64,000 nucleotides of DNA, from contig KQ965739.1 in the NCBI GenBank assembly GCA_001574975.1, positions 2,761 through 66,760 of the forward strand. Direction: 5' to 3'. Both the position numbers and the translations under genes were made by a program. The notes beneath the pieces were generated by a model. It was given only the letters and a program-made list of their open reading frames with translations. It did not search any database and was not told where the DNA came from. Within the stretch, counting starts at the first letter, position 1; each line of letters opens with the position of its first letter. This document shows, piece after piece, positions 43,801 to 55,588 of this stretch. The DNA comes from Gonapodya prolifera JEL478. Its lineage: Eukaryota; Monoblepharomycota; Monoblepharidomycetes; Monoblepharidales; Gonapodyaceae.

Positions 43801-46688
43801 CTTAAACGGGTCGGGGTTACTTTGGATTTGGGAAACCTCGTGACCAACGTGCTGTATATCTTCTTTGCTTTGCTCACAGAATCTATTGGGTTGATTGGAC
43901 GTTCAGACACTGGGCCTGGGTCGAACACAAATAGAACGGGCTTAACTCGCCTGCCATTTCGGGAAGGTAATTGGGGTACTCGTAGTAATCTTTATTCGAG
44001 GTTCCGTTACGAACGAAAGTCCAGAAGTTCTTGAGATGAGTGAGGCTGGCAATGTGGTACTTGATAAGCACAAACAGTTAATGTATGTCATGGAGTGACG
44101 AGACACGAGCCATTCTCACCGTTTTTGCGTATTTCTCCTGGCTAAAATAACGGACGAAGGTTAGACAAAGTCATTGAGGATCGTCATGTATCAAATTTAC
44201 CTCATAATTTCCACGTAAGAGGACACGTTGAGACTTGATTTGTTCACTTCTTGGCTCTAAGTGCATTCCAGATGAGCCTTTGCATTAATAACATTCATTT
44301 CCAACATCGACAAACCTTTTGTGATGTCTCAGTCTGCTTTGTGCACAGGAAGGCCATGAAGCGGACGTCGAACGACGTATCCATCGCCGCAAGCTTGGAG
44401 AGGAGAACATGAGCTCGCTCCATATTTGTTTCATTGGGTCTTTTGAATCACAAAGTCGACGCATTCAGTTTGCAATTGAATCCATGGCGGTAGTCCCGGC
44501 AACGACTCGCTCACCTCAAGACCATTGTCGTTTCTGATCCAAACGCCATGAGATAAAACACTGCCTGTATGTAGACGTAGCCATTCTTCGGGAATTGAAT
44601 AAATGCCGCTTCGAATATCTCCCTCATTAGGATCAGTGCGTACTGATCTTCTGCGTTCCGAACAAAGCGACATGCAAGCTAGATTGGGTGGACAAAAAGG
44701 TGATTATCAAGCCAAAGAGTGAGGCAATGCTAGGTAAACGTACCTCCACTTCGTAAGGAGATTCAAAAATAGGAGGCTTGTTCATGATGAAATATAATGC
44801 TGTCAGGGTGACATTCTTTAGCGCCCAGCAAGCAGAAGACCGTACCTGAACTTTCTTCTTCTGCTTCGTAATTCGACCCATGTTCTCGGCAATTTCATCC
44901 AAAATGCGAGGGGCTTGAAACTGGCTGATGCTGAATTTTCTGCTATTTCGAACGGCGGTTTTCACAGAAGAGAAGGAGGCTGGCCGACCAGTCTGCATCT
45001 TAAGTAATCTGATATGATGCTGGAAGCGATCATATACTCGCTGAGTGAGACGGTCTTTGACAAACCGGTTCAGCAGAGCTCCAAATATGATCGAGGGGAC
45101 CAGCGCGGCACACAGTACAATTCCAGGAGCGGTGCTTCCGGCAGCTGACGCTCCCGTGACATCCGAGATCAACGAAATGACGGACTAATATGACAACGTC
45201 AATGTCATTTAAGATAAAAGTTGTGGGAGTGACTTACCGAAACAAGGGCGGCCACGAAAATACCACTTCGCGCACTTTGGAGAGCATCATTATGGAAAGG
45301 TTGCTTTTGCAATGTCTCCTTGGTTAGGACCTATCGTCGTAAGTTTTTCGGTGAGACATTTCCTATCCAAACAATCGGACAGAAGGGACGTTGGACTCAC
45401 CAGCAGACAGAGACACAATATAACAAGCTTCGTAGTGGAGGAAGAAACGAACTCCCACAAAACAACAACGACGAGTTTGATGGCGAGATAAAGCAAGTCC
45501 GTTCGTCCATGTGCTCTGGTGAGGATGTTCTTGGTGGAGTTAGGTTCTCCATCAACGTATGTCAAAACCATCAACAGAGCATATGGACAGAGAAGAAGTG
45601 CGCCAATGACTACAAAACAAGTCAAGGTGAAAAAAGATGAGTGCGAAAATGACATTAGAATTCGCACCTGCGGACCCAAAGGGAATGAGGTGAAGGACGG
45701 ATGTGAAGCAAGTAACGTCGGGGTATTGTGTCAAAGAGCCGTCAGCGCAGTCCATCAACGTGATAAACACTTCAAGGATTGCTACAGTGAAGAACGTTCG
45801 GTCATGTGTGAACGTGGTTGTGCGGTGCGTCGAAATATATAAAGGGGAGACACGTACGAATGCTCAAAACACCAACTGAGATAAGAGTGGGCTTAATTAC
45901 GGGAAGATACATGAAAGACATGTAGTGCTCACCAGCGAGAAGGGTCCCCCCTCTCAGGATTTTCAGTGGGACAACTGAACTGAACTTTCCACGGCTGAAG
46001 CTCACGGAGCAGAAGATGATGGTACCAATGAGTGTTGAAACGAGGAGAATTGCTGCGACAAATATGCCCAAGAATGCAATGTATGACTGTGGTCGTAGAG
46101 CGAGAGGGTTCCACAAGTAAGGAATCCATGAGGGGATTCCAGCAAAAGAGTACCCCGGGCGCCATGCGAAATAAAGAAGCTGAATGTCCTCGAAACATGT
46201 TAGGGGAAATGCTATCACTGACGGAACGTCGTTTCCTGCAAATCCACGAATTCGTGCACTCGGCGAAGATCAAGAGACAGTTCTGCACCACATACCAGTA
46301 ACCATGCTGTGGAGGACCGAGAACAAGGTATACTCGATCGGAGATCTTCTCCCAGTCTGATGCGACGAGCGCAGAGCAACAAGATGATTCACATGTGGTA
46401 GATGGATTGCATTAGTAAGGATTACGGATCGCTCACATCCCGGTACAGTCTCCGCTCCAACGTCGCTGGATCGTTCTGGACTTCTTCTTCTTCTTCTTCT
46501 TCTTCGTCTCCAGTACTGCATTTGTCATCGACGGGGATGGTGTAGACTTGCGATCCTTCGGGTTCTTGTAGCTCGACGGGCACATCGTCGACGGCAGCCG
46601 ATGGGGCCCGGCTGTCCCGCAAGAGTTCCGCAGAGACTCGAATCGCCGTCTCCTGTTTGTGCTCCGGCTTCTCTCCGTCCGAATCCAT
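40825..46688 (-). CDS. TmcB-like multi-TM protein with TPR-like middle
   Basis: A long multi-exon minus-strand gene. It opens with an acidic N terminus (poly-Glu from a CTT tract). Several hydrophobic segments follow (SYIAFLGIFVAAILLVSTLI near 46060; LCPYALLMVLTYV and LLYLAIKLVVVVLWEF near 45500; VLCAALVPSIIFGALLNRF near 45100). A FESPYEVE step precedes TPR-like helices (LSKLAAMDTSFDVRFMAF near 44360; SKAKKIYSTLVTRFPKSKV near 43840). Then come paired hydrophobic segments (LQVLSVLVLALVCLSLGY near 43220; LQVLAVLSLALFVFSPLV near 42330; VVVPVLAVLP near 41980) and a C-terminal helical domain ending at 40825. The order and the SFDVRFMAF-type motif match TmcB/TmcC-type proteins, thought to be membrane sensors. 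Exon edges are approximate and a split into two genes is possible. Confidence 0.6.
46481..46505. repeat. CTT microsatellite encoding poly-Glu
   Basis: Eight CTT units (GAA on the coding strand) within the first exon of the TmcB-like gene. Confidence 0.9.
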
Positions 46689-47615
46689 GGTCTCGATACA
46701 CCCGATGTGTTGGAAACGTCCGCTGTGGACCTTCGCCTGCCTCGGCAGGTTGCACCACCTGACCTGGCGAAGATCATCTCATCATCTTGGGAAGTTGGGA
46801 TAAGTGCACCGTCCTTTGAAATGAAATTACAATCTCGCATTATGTCTTGAAATTGAGTAGGTGATTGAGACGAACTTGTTGTTTTCGCGACGCTATTTTG
46901 GACTGGCGGAACGTTATGTTGATCGAGCCTGAAGTTTGCAACGCTGGCTCAAAGTATGCACGTGCTAAATATTCTGCAGTTTAACACGCCATCTTTGAGC
47001 TCCAAGAGAAGAGCCTCGACCCACCACGAAAAGCTTCTCAATCAATATCTCGAGCTCCTCTGCAGAAGTGAAGCGGATTGTGAATAATCATTCGAGTAGT
47101 TTTCATCGCTGCGCTTTGCTTTTGTCAAGTGAAGGACGTTACCTGCGTGGATCGAATATCTGGAGATTGCAGGACCGTTCAAGGTTTGCATCATCTCTTC
47201 CCAACATGCACACACCATCTTTTCAAAATAATTTTTCAAATGATCAACGCCACGATTACACAAATAGCATTCAAACTACCTGAGCTCACGCACGTCCGAA
47301 ATCAAAGATGGACTTGAAAAAAAAAGGGGAGGACTGTCTGTTTTTTTTCGTTTTTAAAAAGGTGGTCTGTGAGGGGGGGTCTAGAAGGTGCATAATAAAA
47401 TGCTCTCCAGAAAAGAACCGTGGTCTTGTGGTCCGTGGTCCAAAAAAGTACAGAAGGGTGACGTCGTCGAGATCCGAACGCATCCGACAACCCTCCACAT
47501 GTCAAAGAAAGCTCAACCGAGGTCGATCCCGTCGAAAACAAAAGAAAAAGAAAAGCGCCCGTCTCTCTGCAAACTCTCCCTCCGCACTCCAGCTTTGCTC
47601 GTTCATCAAAGGGTC
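46689..47615. other. Intergenic
   Basis: Promoter side of the TmcB-like gene and 3' side of the RRM gene. T- and A-rich runs lie near 47315-47360. No gene recognised. Confidence 0.35.
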
Positions 47616-48849
47616 TTAGTTGGTGGCGGCTGCGGCGGCTTGGGGAGCGCCATCCTCCTCACCCTCCTTGCGGACCTGGGACGCGAGAGCAGCGCGAACT
47701 ACGAGGTCACGACCATCGGCTTGGAGGGAGGTGCACTCAGCAAGGATCTGTTGGCGTGAGGACGCCATGAAGGGAGAAAGCAGATAATTTAGACTCTGAT
47801 ACATAAACAATGCGAGAACTTGCAAGAACGTACCTTCTTCTGCTCTTCGGGGCTGGTGGCCTCAACGAATCCGAAACCTTTGCTGCGACCGCTCCTCATC
47901 TTGACGACGTGAGCGCTCACGATGTTGTAACCGGCAAAGGCGGTCTTGAGGTCATCATCCTCGAACCTGAAGGGCACGTTCGCGACGAACAGCGTGGTGG
48001 TCGAAAGCTCCGATCCGGCAGCAACGTCGCCAACGGGGCGCGACGAAGTAGGGCGGGGAGCACCACGGCCACGTCCTCCACGGCCACGGCCACGACCACC
48101 GCGGTAGCCACCATCTTGGGGCTCCTCGTGAGACTCAGCGGCAGGTGGTGCGGGAGCGGCGTCCTCCGCATGGTAGCCTCCACGACCACGACCGCGACCA
48201 CGGAATCCGCCACGGCCGGAGCCACCGCGGCCACGGGGCGCATGGAAAGCAGTAGGGTCAGCGGTGTCTTCTCCAGTGCCGTTGACGGGGCGAGGGGCAG
48301 AGTAGCCTCCGCGGCCGCGACCGCGAGGGCGAGGGGCGGGCGCTTGGGCGGGAGCGGACTCGTCCTATGTATACATGAAATAGAGATGGCAGTTAGTGGA
48401 TCTGTCTTTGCATGCATCAAAAAACGTTGGCTTCCTTCCATTGGCTTCCAAGTTCCGCATTTCAAGATGCATGCCTCCCCAATGACGGTACTAACCTTGA
48501 GCTTGGCGACTTCAACGTTGACCTCCCTTCCTCCCAGCTCCTTCTTGTCCAGGGCCTTGACGGCGCTCTCAGCGTCGGCATCTTGGGCGAATGTGACGAA
48601 CCCGTACCCGAGGGAACGGTTTCCACGGAAGACAACCTGAGCGGAGGTCGGGTTGTAGTCTCCGAAGAAGTCCTTGAGTTCGGTGTTTGTGGTAGAGAAG
48701 GGCAGGTTGCCGACGAAGACTTGGGGGTGCTGTCAAAGAGGACGCCCGCCAGATGAGTCAAGACCTGCCAAACGGAATCGACGCCAAGGACCCACCTTCT
48801 CCTCAACCTTCTCCTCGACCTTGACCTCGGCCTTGACTTCTGCGCTCAT
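47616..48849 (-). CDS. Two-RRM, RGG-rich RNA-binding protein
   Basis: Exons 48849-48796, 48729-48496, 48364-47834 and 47747-47616 give 316 residues. A Lys/Glu-Val N terminus precedes RRM1 (RNP2 VFVGNLPF; RNP1 LGYGFVTF). A long Arg-Gly-rich linker (GRGRGGYSAPRP and several similar repeats) leads to RRM2 (RNP2 LFVANVPF; RNP1 SKGFGFVEA). The Ala-rich tail ends APQAAAAATN. It should bind mRNA or pre-mRNA; the RGG block suggests arginine methylation and a role in condensates or translation. RRM2 is split by the last intron. Confidence 0.9.
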
Positions 48850-49199
48850 TTTCTGTGATCTTTGTGGATGTGAACGGGTGGTTTCGACGATGCGCTGCGT
48901 TGAACGTGAACTTTTTGGACTGGGATTTCTTCTCGGGACGTTGGTGTGGACGTAGATGGTCTTGGACTTTGTATGGACGCGGGTGTCGCTGTGAGCGCGA
49001 GTTTGGGTGTGTGTGTGGGTGGGCGGTTGGATGGGCGAGAGTGGAAAAGAAAGTCGGGTGGCGGTGCGTACAAACAAATGTGTCATTTTGTCGAACGTGT
49101 CATTTCCATCATGTTCTTTTTCTCTCTATTATCAGCAAATAGTTAAATCCCGTAACGAGAGCTCCACCACTCTGTAGTACTTCATAGTAAGCCAAAGCC
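48850..49199. other. Intergenic with GT-rich stretch
   Basis: Promoter and 5' UTR of the RRM gene. A GTGTGTGTGTGGGTGGGCGG run lies near 49009-49026. Confidence 0.4.
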
Positions 49200-51026
49200 T
49201 TAAATTATTTCCGGCCACGAGAATGTTCCCGGTTTGCCGCTTGCATCTGCAATTGCAGACGTGAACGCAGACCAAACGTCGCCCTGGTCCGTGAAGAATT
49301 CGTAATCGTTGGGATTCGATGGCTTCATCACTTGCCAAGCAAACGACGGAACACCCCAAGAATTGGTGATCTGCGAGATTTGTGCAGCCAGAGACGACGC
49401 TTTTCCTGACCCAGAGGCGCCAAACTCCTCCACAATAGCACGTTTGCCACCGGCCACAATCTGCTGGAAGAGCTGAAGGTAGTCAGACCTAGACCATGCA
49501 CCTGAGTCGTACGAGTGAACCGAGATGACATCGATGGCAGGGCAGGATATGTGTTGGGAAAGCTGTTCGTGGAATGGTTTTTGTGTCAATGGGAAAATCA
49601 TCACGAAACGAAATGGCGATTTCTTACGATGGAGTCCGGCACGTCTGCACCTCCGCCAGTGAGAACGTTGATTCCTGGAGCGAGATTCGCTTTAATAAAG
49701 GTCGCACGATTGCAGACCCAGTTCGGATCTCCAATAGGGCTGTGTGCTTGTCCCTCATTTTGAATCCCGAAGCCAAATATCGCTTCCGGCAAGTCTTTCC
49801 AGGCTCTTCCAAGTGTCGGGTTCACGTGGTTGACAATATGAAGCATCCTGTTTTCGTACTCTGAGGCGAAGTTTGCGTTTTGGTACCACGCGGAGACGTC
49901 GTGTGTGGCCCCGTTTTGGTACGTGGTGTATGCACCCCATTGATAGGCGTATGCATCGCAGCCCCACTAGAGTTCAACGGCAAGTCTCAGTCATTCGTCA
50001 ACATAAGCAGCGCGTGCTAAGATGGCTCACTGTGCAGTCGATCATGTAACGGTCGTGGAAGACAATGTTGAGTTTGATTCCACTATTGAAGCTGCAAGAA
50101 TATCCAATTTCAGAGCCAGATTCATGTCGATCAGGATGATAGGATCACTCACGTTTTCACCATGAGGTCATCAACCAGTTGAAGCACTTTGTCGTCGTAC
50201 ACTCCCACGGTTGTGGACTCGAGCTGGTTCACCTCCACCGCAGAGGAGCCCTTTGCTCCAGCTGCAATACCGGTGATAAAAATTCGCACCACTTTCACGC
50301 CAGCAGCAATAAAGCTGGAGAGAATCTCGTCTTGATCCGCGGACGAGAGCGCCCACAAGAAGTAAGAGTTTGCGCCAGACCAGATGGGTGAGCCGGAACG
50401 AGGTGGGACCGCTGGAGGTGAGGACCCAGGTGGCGGAGCCGCAGGTGGTGGCGTCCCAACCTGATTGGAGGAGCAACCTGCCGGGCATTTGAAGGAGGTC
50501 AGTTGATTGTGCAAGGACCTTCGCTTGCATCAACAAGGACTTCACCGTCTGCATTCGGTCTAGCAGAAACAGTTTTCAGTCAGGTCAGTTCAAGTTCCTT
50601 CCGCGGAGGCGAATCCGACATGGACTTACCTGCATGTGAACTTGCTCGTAGATGCATCCGCAGCCGCCATACAGCAAACAGCATTGTTTGAAGAGCAATA
50701 AGTGGATCCCGGAGTGCATGTTGTCCAATCAGGTATCGCAGTCCCGCTGCAATCTATCGTTGACGAAGCGCGGTGCGTGTTGAACATAAATCCAGGAGGC
50801 ACAAAGTACATGGACAAGCCAACAGCGACGACGCACCAGCTTTTCTCGGTCTGCACGTATACTTCCCACTTGCGACGTCAGCCGTCGCGACACAACATGC
50901 CGCGGTTGTCGAAGAACAAGTGTCCGTAACAGGATTGCAAGTCGTCCAATCCGAAATTACGGCGCCCTGTGCCCTGGACAGGATGGATGCCGCAAAAAAC
51001 CCCAGCAAGAGATGGTTGCGCTTCAT
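49200..51026 (-). CDS. Secreted GH5-like glycoside hydrolase with two Cys-rich modules
   Basis: From the ATG at 51026 the protein begins with a signal peptide (MKRNHLLLGFFAASILSRAQG). Two tandem modules follow, of the form DWTTC-x-P-TDTCSS-AACC-GKYTC and DWTTC-TPGSTYCSS-NAVCC-KFTC. A third Cys pair (FKCPAGCSSN) and a Pro-rich linker precede the catalytic domain. That domain starts WSGANSYFLWALSS and has FGIQNEGQAHSP with the acid/base Glu and RAIVEEFGASG with the nucleophile Glu. It ends GTFSWPEII. This is clan GH-A layout, closest in feel to fungal beta-mannanases or glucanases of GH5. The small modules probably bind polysaccharide, but their family is not recognised. Exon edges in the N-terminal half are approximate. 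Confidence 0.75.
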
Positions 51027-51442
51027 TCTAGCTCGAAATTCTGTGGATAGGTGCTTTGGGAGAAGAAGACGGCGGGAATCGGAGAGTTTAGGGCTTCCCC
51101 TCATTTCTCGCGATCGTGGCAAACGGCACCCGCCACATTACCTGGAATCAACGTACAAAGGTGGAATACAACGTATGTGGTCGTGAGCCCCTTGGATCGG
51201 CCCGGTTTTATGCGACCCGCTTTGCGGTCTGTTTGCTTTGTGATGGGAGCCGCTTGTAGCACTTCTGATGTGTTGTGGTCACGCTTCAGGTCACATGAAA
51301 CGCTAAATTTTTCGCTCTCTTGCTTTTGGTTCAAAGGCGGGCCCTATTTGCATCATCCAATCAATATGTGCGCTTCGTATTCACGACATCGTTACACAAT
51401 CCTTCATCGGGACCGAACTCCCTCTACATCACAACCTATCCC
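51027..51442. other. Intergenic
   Basis: Promoter of the GH5 gene and 3' region of eS7. No other feature seen. Confidence 0.35.
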
Positions 51443-52284
51443 TTAGTCCAGCTGACCTCCGACGTACACGCCCTCTCGGGGGAACTCGAAGACGACGTCC
51501 TTTCCGGTGAGGCGGCGGTACACGGAGGAGAACGTGTCGAGCTTGTACTCCAGAGAAGTGTGGTCCTTGCGGTCGAGGTAACTGGTACGGATATTGGTAT
51601 GAATGCCACGTGAAAAGAGAGACTGCGGATGGCGAAAACTTACACTTTGGTCACCCTCGATCCGTCAACCTTCACCTTGGTCCTCTTGCCAACAATCTCG
51701 GTAGGGAAGCACATGTCCTCGAGGAGCTTCTCGTGGACGCTGGTGAGTGTCCTGCTCCGGGGCCTCTTCTGGCCGACACGAGAGGTACGGGTGGGCTTTC
51801 GGAGAATGCGGCGCTGGGCAACAAAGACGACGTGGCGGTCGGAGAGCTTCTTCTCAAGCTCGCGAACCAGGCGGGGCTGGACACGGCGGAGAGACTTGAG
51901 GAGAGGGACGGGGACGAAGATGAGCACGGCGCGCTTGTTGTGGCCGATGTCGAGCTGCAAGGGTGAAGGGGACAAGTTGAGAGTCACATTATAAATGTGT
52001 CAGTGTAAATGGAAGTCCGTTATTGAGGAGACCTAGCACGCGTTCTACCTCTCCGTTCCGAAAACATTTGCATTACGCCAATTGCGATGCATCCCAGAAC
52101 ATGTCCGAGTGTAGCGCTACACAAGACTCACCTCCTTGGCAGCGACGATCTGGAGGACCCTCAAGTCCGCACGAAGGTCCGGAACGTTCTGCTCCAGCTC
52201 GTAGACATTACGAGCGACCTCAAGCTCGAGCTCATCGGGCTCAACGCCGGCGGGCTTGACGATTTTGGAACGGGCAGAAGACAT
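51443..52284 (-). CDS. RPS7: 40S ribosomal protein eS7
   Basis: Exons 52284-52132, 51954-51644 and 51581-51443 give 200 residues, the usual length. It starts [13 protein letters not shown]. The body contains [53 protein letters not shown] and a C terminus ending [19 protein letters not shown]. All are characteristic of eS7, a small-subunit protein needed for 18S maturation. An in-frame upstream ATG five codons before 52284 is possible but less likely. Confidence 0.96.
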
Positions 52285-54014
52285 GGGTCGGTCTGGCAAC
52301 AGGTGATGGACGATGGGAACAAAACAAAGAGAAGTTTGTCAGATGTTGGCTCGTCAGCATAGAGCAATCACTGCGCGCCCAGGGGTTCTTCTCAGGTCCC
52401 AGTCCTCTGAACCACGACGAGGAGTGGAGCGGTCGTCACAACCACACCACAACCTTCCGAAAATCCCCCATCCTTGCTTCCACCCTCGCGAAGTCGTCTG
52501 GAGTGTCCCAGCCTGCCTAAGTTCTTCTTCACTGTGGGTTCAATCGCCCCCTTCCCTCACCCAACAGCCAACACAGCCCCCACCGCTCACAGCGGAGATG
52601 CGTGTCTTCCAGTAGCTGTTCCAGTCGCAAGCTCGCCGAATATCCGCCGACGATAATCACCTGATCCCTCTAAGCAATGGATGGATGGTCGAAGTGGAAA
52701 ATGGCTAAATTGTGTTTGCACCTCCGGATAAATTTTGTGGGAACTCGGTGTTGCAACGCAGCGCATGCAAACCGAACAAGGCCCGCAGAGTCGATTGCAT
52801 CAAATCCGGTAGAGAGCAGTAGCAGTGACGCTGAAATCAAGGCGCTGAGCCGCGAGAGCGTGTCCGAAGAAATCGACATGGAAGCGTTGATAAACGAGAG
52901 CTCATCTCAAGAAGTTGGCGAGGATTAGTACGTGGAGGGAACGCTCGAGGACATCGAGGGCGGGGAGGATCGGCCGTTCGTGACGGGATAAAAGCCTACA
53001 AGGAAATGGTGGTGAAATACCACCCGCAGAGTTCCCAATTTTCTCCGGTTCAACTATCGCAAATGGGCACTGTAAGGAAAAATATAGATGTGTAGGAATC
53101 TGATCGAGGCTTGGTGATCTGGAACATGAGGCAAGGTATGAATATGCGCTATTCTGTGACCGTCGCCGTCTTCAACCCCACCGTTGCACCCCACAAACTT
53201 CACGTACAGTCCCGCTCAGATCCAGCCCGACACGGATCCCAGACTTAATCATGTGAGAGATGCTGTATGTATCGACTGCAGCATCTGAGCGCTGTTCTCT
53301 TACAGTTTAGGAAGAAGTTCAACATTCATGCTCTATGCAAAACAAATTTATGCAGGTATTTTCAAAATTTTCCTATAATCATCTGAAAATCCATTAGGAT
53401 TGATGTTCCCAAGCTCTCGCCTGGTGATCGATTTGCCCAGGACTCCTGGGCTGTTCCCAAAGCGTTTCAAAATCCCTTGCACTCCTTTTGAACGAATTCC
53501 AGAGTGTTGACATATTTGGTAACTACAGTCTTGTTTTCGCCGGCACTTGTGATAAGATTGCAATGGCGTCTCCAAACAAGGGTCGTTGACGATTCCAGTT
53601 CTGGTTAGTACCAACTTCCACACACCGCTGAGACCGCTCTGACCATGTCAAGCTCTCGCGTTCGTCTTTCTACAGATCTCTTTAAGTCGTCACACGCCTT
53701 CTGTAACTCTCCCCGCGACCCGTCTTTGCGGGCGATGATTTCGGTAAGCTCCTCGACTCTAACTGTCACGGTGTCGTACTGTCCAACCCTTCCCCCCCTC
53801 CACGAAATACCTTTTTCAAGGACGAAGATTCCAATGAACTTCGAATTGCGACTGACTGAAGAAAAGTTTCCTAAGTATTATGATTCGAATTCTGTCTCCC
53901 CGATCCATCCGAGCCTCGGTGAAGGTTCAATGTTTCGTAACCTTGAGTTTTCTTACAGGCAACAGACACCAAACATGAGCTCATATTATATTATGTTACA
54001 AGGCGCTCTTTACT
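52285..54014. other. Gene-poor stretch
   Basis: A plus-strand frame at 52677-52928 ends in an acidic Ser/Glu-rich tail (SESVSEEIDMEAL-like) and might be a small gene or remnant. Frames at 53348-53623 (minus) and 53645-54181 (plus) have no motif. The eS7 promoter is at the left edge. Confidence 0.3.
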
Positions 54015-55188
54015 TCAGCTTGCTCGTGTCAAAACACTTTCATACGTGGGGACCTAACGAGAAACACAACCATCACAGGCTGAACGCACACGCTCAACAA
54101 CTCCATGCACTCACCATATATTTAATATTGATGAAGGCATCTTCACCGCCATGCAGCTCGAATTTCTCCAGGGTTTCTTGAATGAGGTCTCCTATATTCT
54201 CGCGCTTCTGCTGAGAGTAGTAGATTCCGTCACCAAGGTTCACTATTGGCGACAGTTCAGGAACGCCGCGTTGAATAGAAATCATGTACCATAGCTTTCA
54301 CTCACCGTTTTTGTTCTTGAAGAGATTAAAGACTGGCAAAATCTGTCGATAGTAGGGGACGAGCGCTTCCCCCACCATCGGGGCCGACTCCACAAGGTGC
54401 TGGAGGACTTTGAGTGTGGTGGTGATCACCTGGGGATTTCGGGTATTCAGAGCCTCTGAACGATTGTTACAGATTGTTGCGTCAAAGATTGTTGTGATTA
54501 GTAGCGACACTCTTTAAGTCTGCAAGCGTGACTCACTTTTGACAGGAATGATGAGCTGAGGCACGACGGGGAGAATTTTGTTTGATCCTCCCGCTCCGTT
54601 CGCGCCCGCTGTCGCTCCTTTGTCAAGGAGATCGTGGATCCCCTGTCTGGCGAGAAATGCGTAGGGCTCCTCCGTTTCGCAAAGCCCCGAGAAGAAGAGC
54701 GGAAGGTAATGATGATAGTCCAGCTTCTCCACGTCAACCTAGATATGGCGGACTTTCTGTCAGCTCTCTCCAGTGTCCAATGAAACCATCAACCATGTGA
54801 GGCAATCACCTTCCAATTCACTCGCTTTCCCTTCGAGTCATGGGCGACGGATATAGGAAAGTCTCCTCGATCGTACAGGCGCCGGAACGATGCCACTCCC
54901 TTGTCGCCGTCTGTCGGATAGAGTCAAATCAACGAGAACTGTTTAGAAGCATCATCATCCCGCGAGGCAGACCCGCAACTCCGCAATCCCAAGATAGCGA
55001 ATCAGCTGTCAAATCTCTATTAGATACGAACCTGTGGTCTTCTTAGTCTTGAACGCCCCGGCGACGGGAGGAGCGCTTCCCCTCGGTGCGAAATAACCCC
55101 CCGCCCCCCCTGCTCCCTTGTGCTCGGCGCCTTGGGCGGTCTCAGCGTCCTGGTGTGTCTCGTGCGCCTTCTGCTTCGCCTGCATCAT
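54015..55188 (-). CDS. PACRG: Parkin co-regulated gene protein (PACRG)
   Basis: Exons 55188-55032, 54910-54810, 54738-54537, 54455-54306, 54242-54115 and 54053-54015 join in phase to 258 residues. After an Ala/Gly/His-rich N terminus come [79 protein letters not shown] and the hallmark [37 protein letters not shown] completes the helical-repeat (HEAT-like) core. PACRG staples the inner junction of ciliary doublet microtubules. The gene is intact, with normal splice sites, and lies between eS7 and U1A in the same orientation. It implies a flagellated stage or a retained cytoplasmic tubulin-binding role. Confidence 0.95.
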
Positions 55189-55588
55189 CGTCGGAATCGC
55201 GTTGATGACTGGATCCGGATTTGATCGGTGTGGTGTGGGCCGCAGGCGTTCATCAAGTTCAACCACAACCACAGCCTTCCACAGCGACCCAAGAGCGAAG
55301 AAATAGTAGAGCCTATAGTCTCGATTACGTGCGCGGGGGCTCTAAATTTCAAAACCGCCGCGCTGACCGAGGCTGCATACGGGAACTGAAGTCCACAACC
55401 AATGGTTCAAAATGAGTGCACATGTTCATTTACCAAACGCATCATACTACGGTGAAGGTTGCATTTCGTGTAGGGATTCAAAAGCGGTGCTACAATCATT
55501 TTGACAACTGCAGAGCCCGTCCACATCAACCGCCTTTGCCATCCGAAGCTGTGACTGAGCCCGAGATTGAGCCCGAGCGCACACCCCA
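55189..55588. other. Intergenic
   Basis: 3' side of the U1A gene and upstream side of PACRG. No feature seen. Confidence 0.35.
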
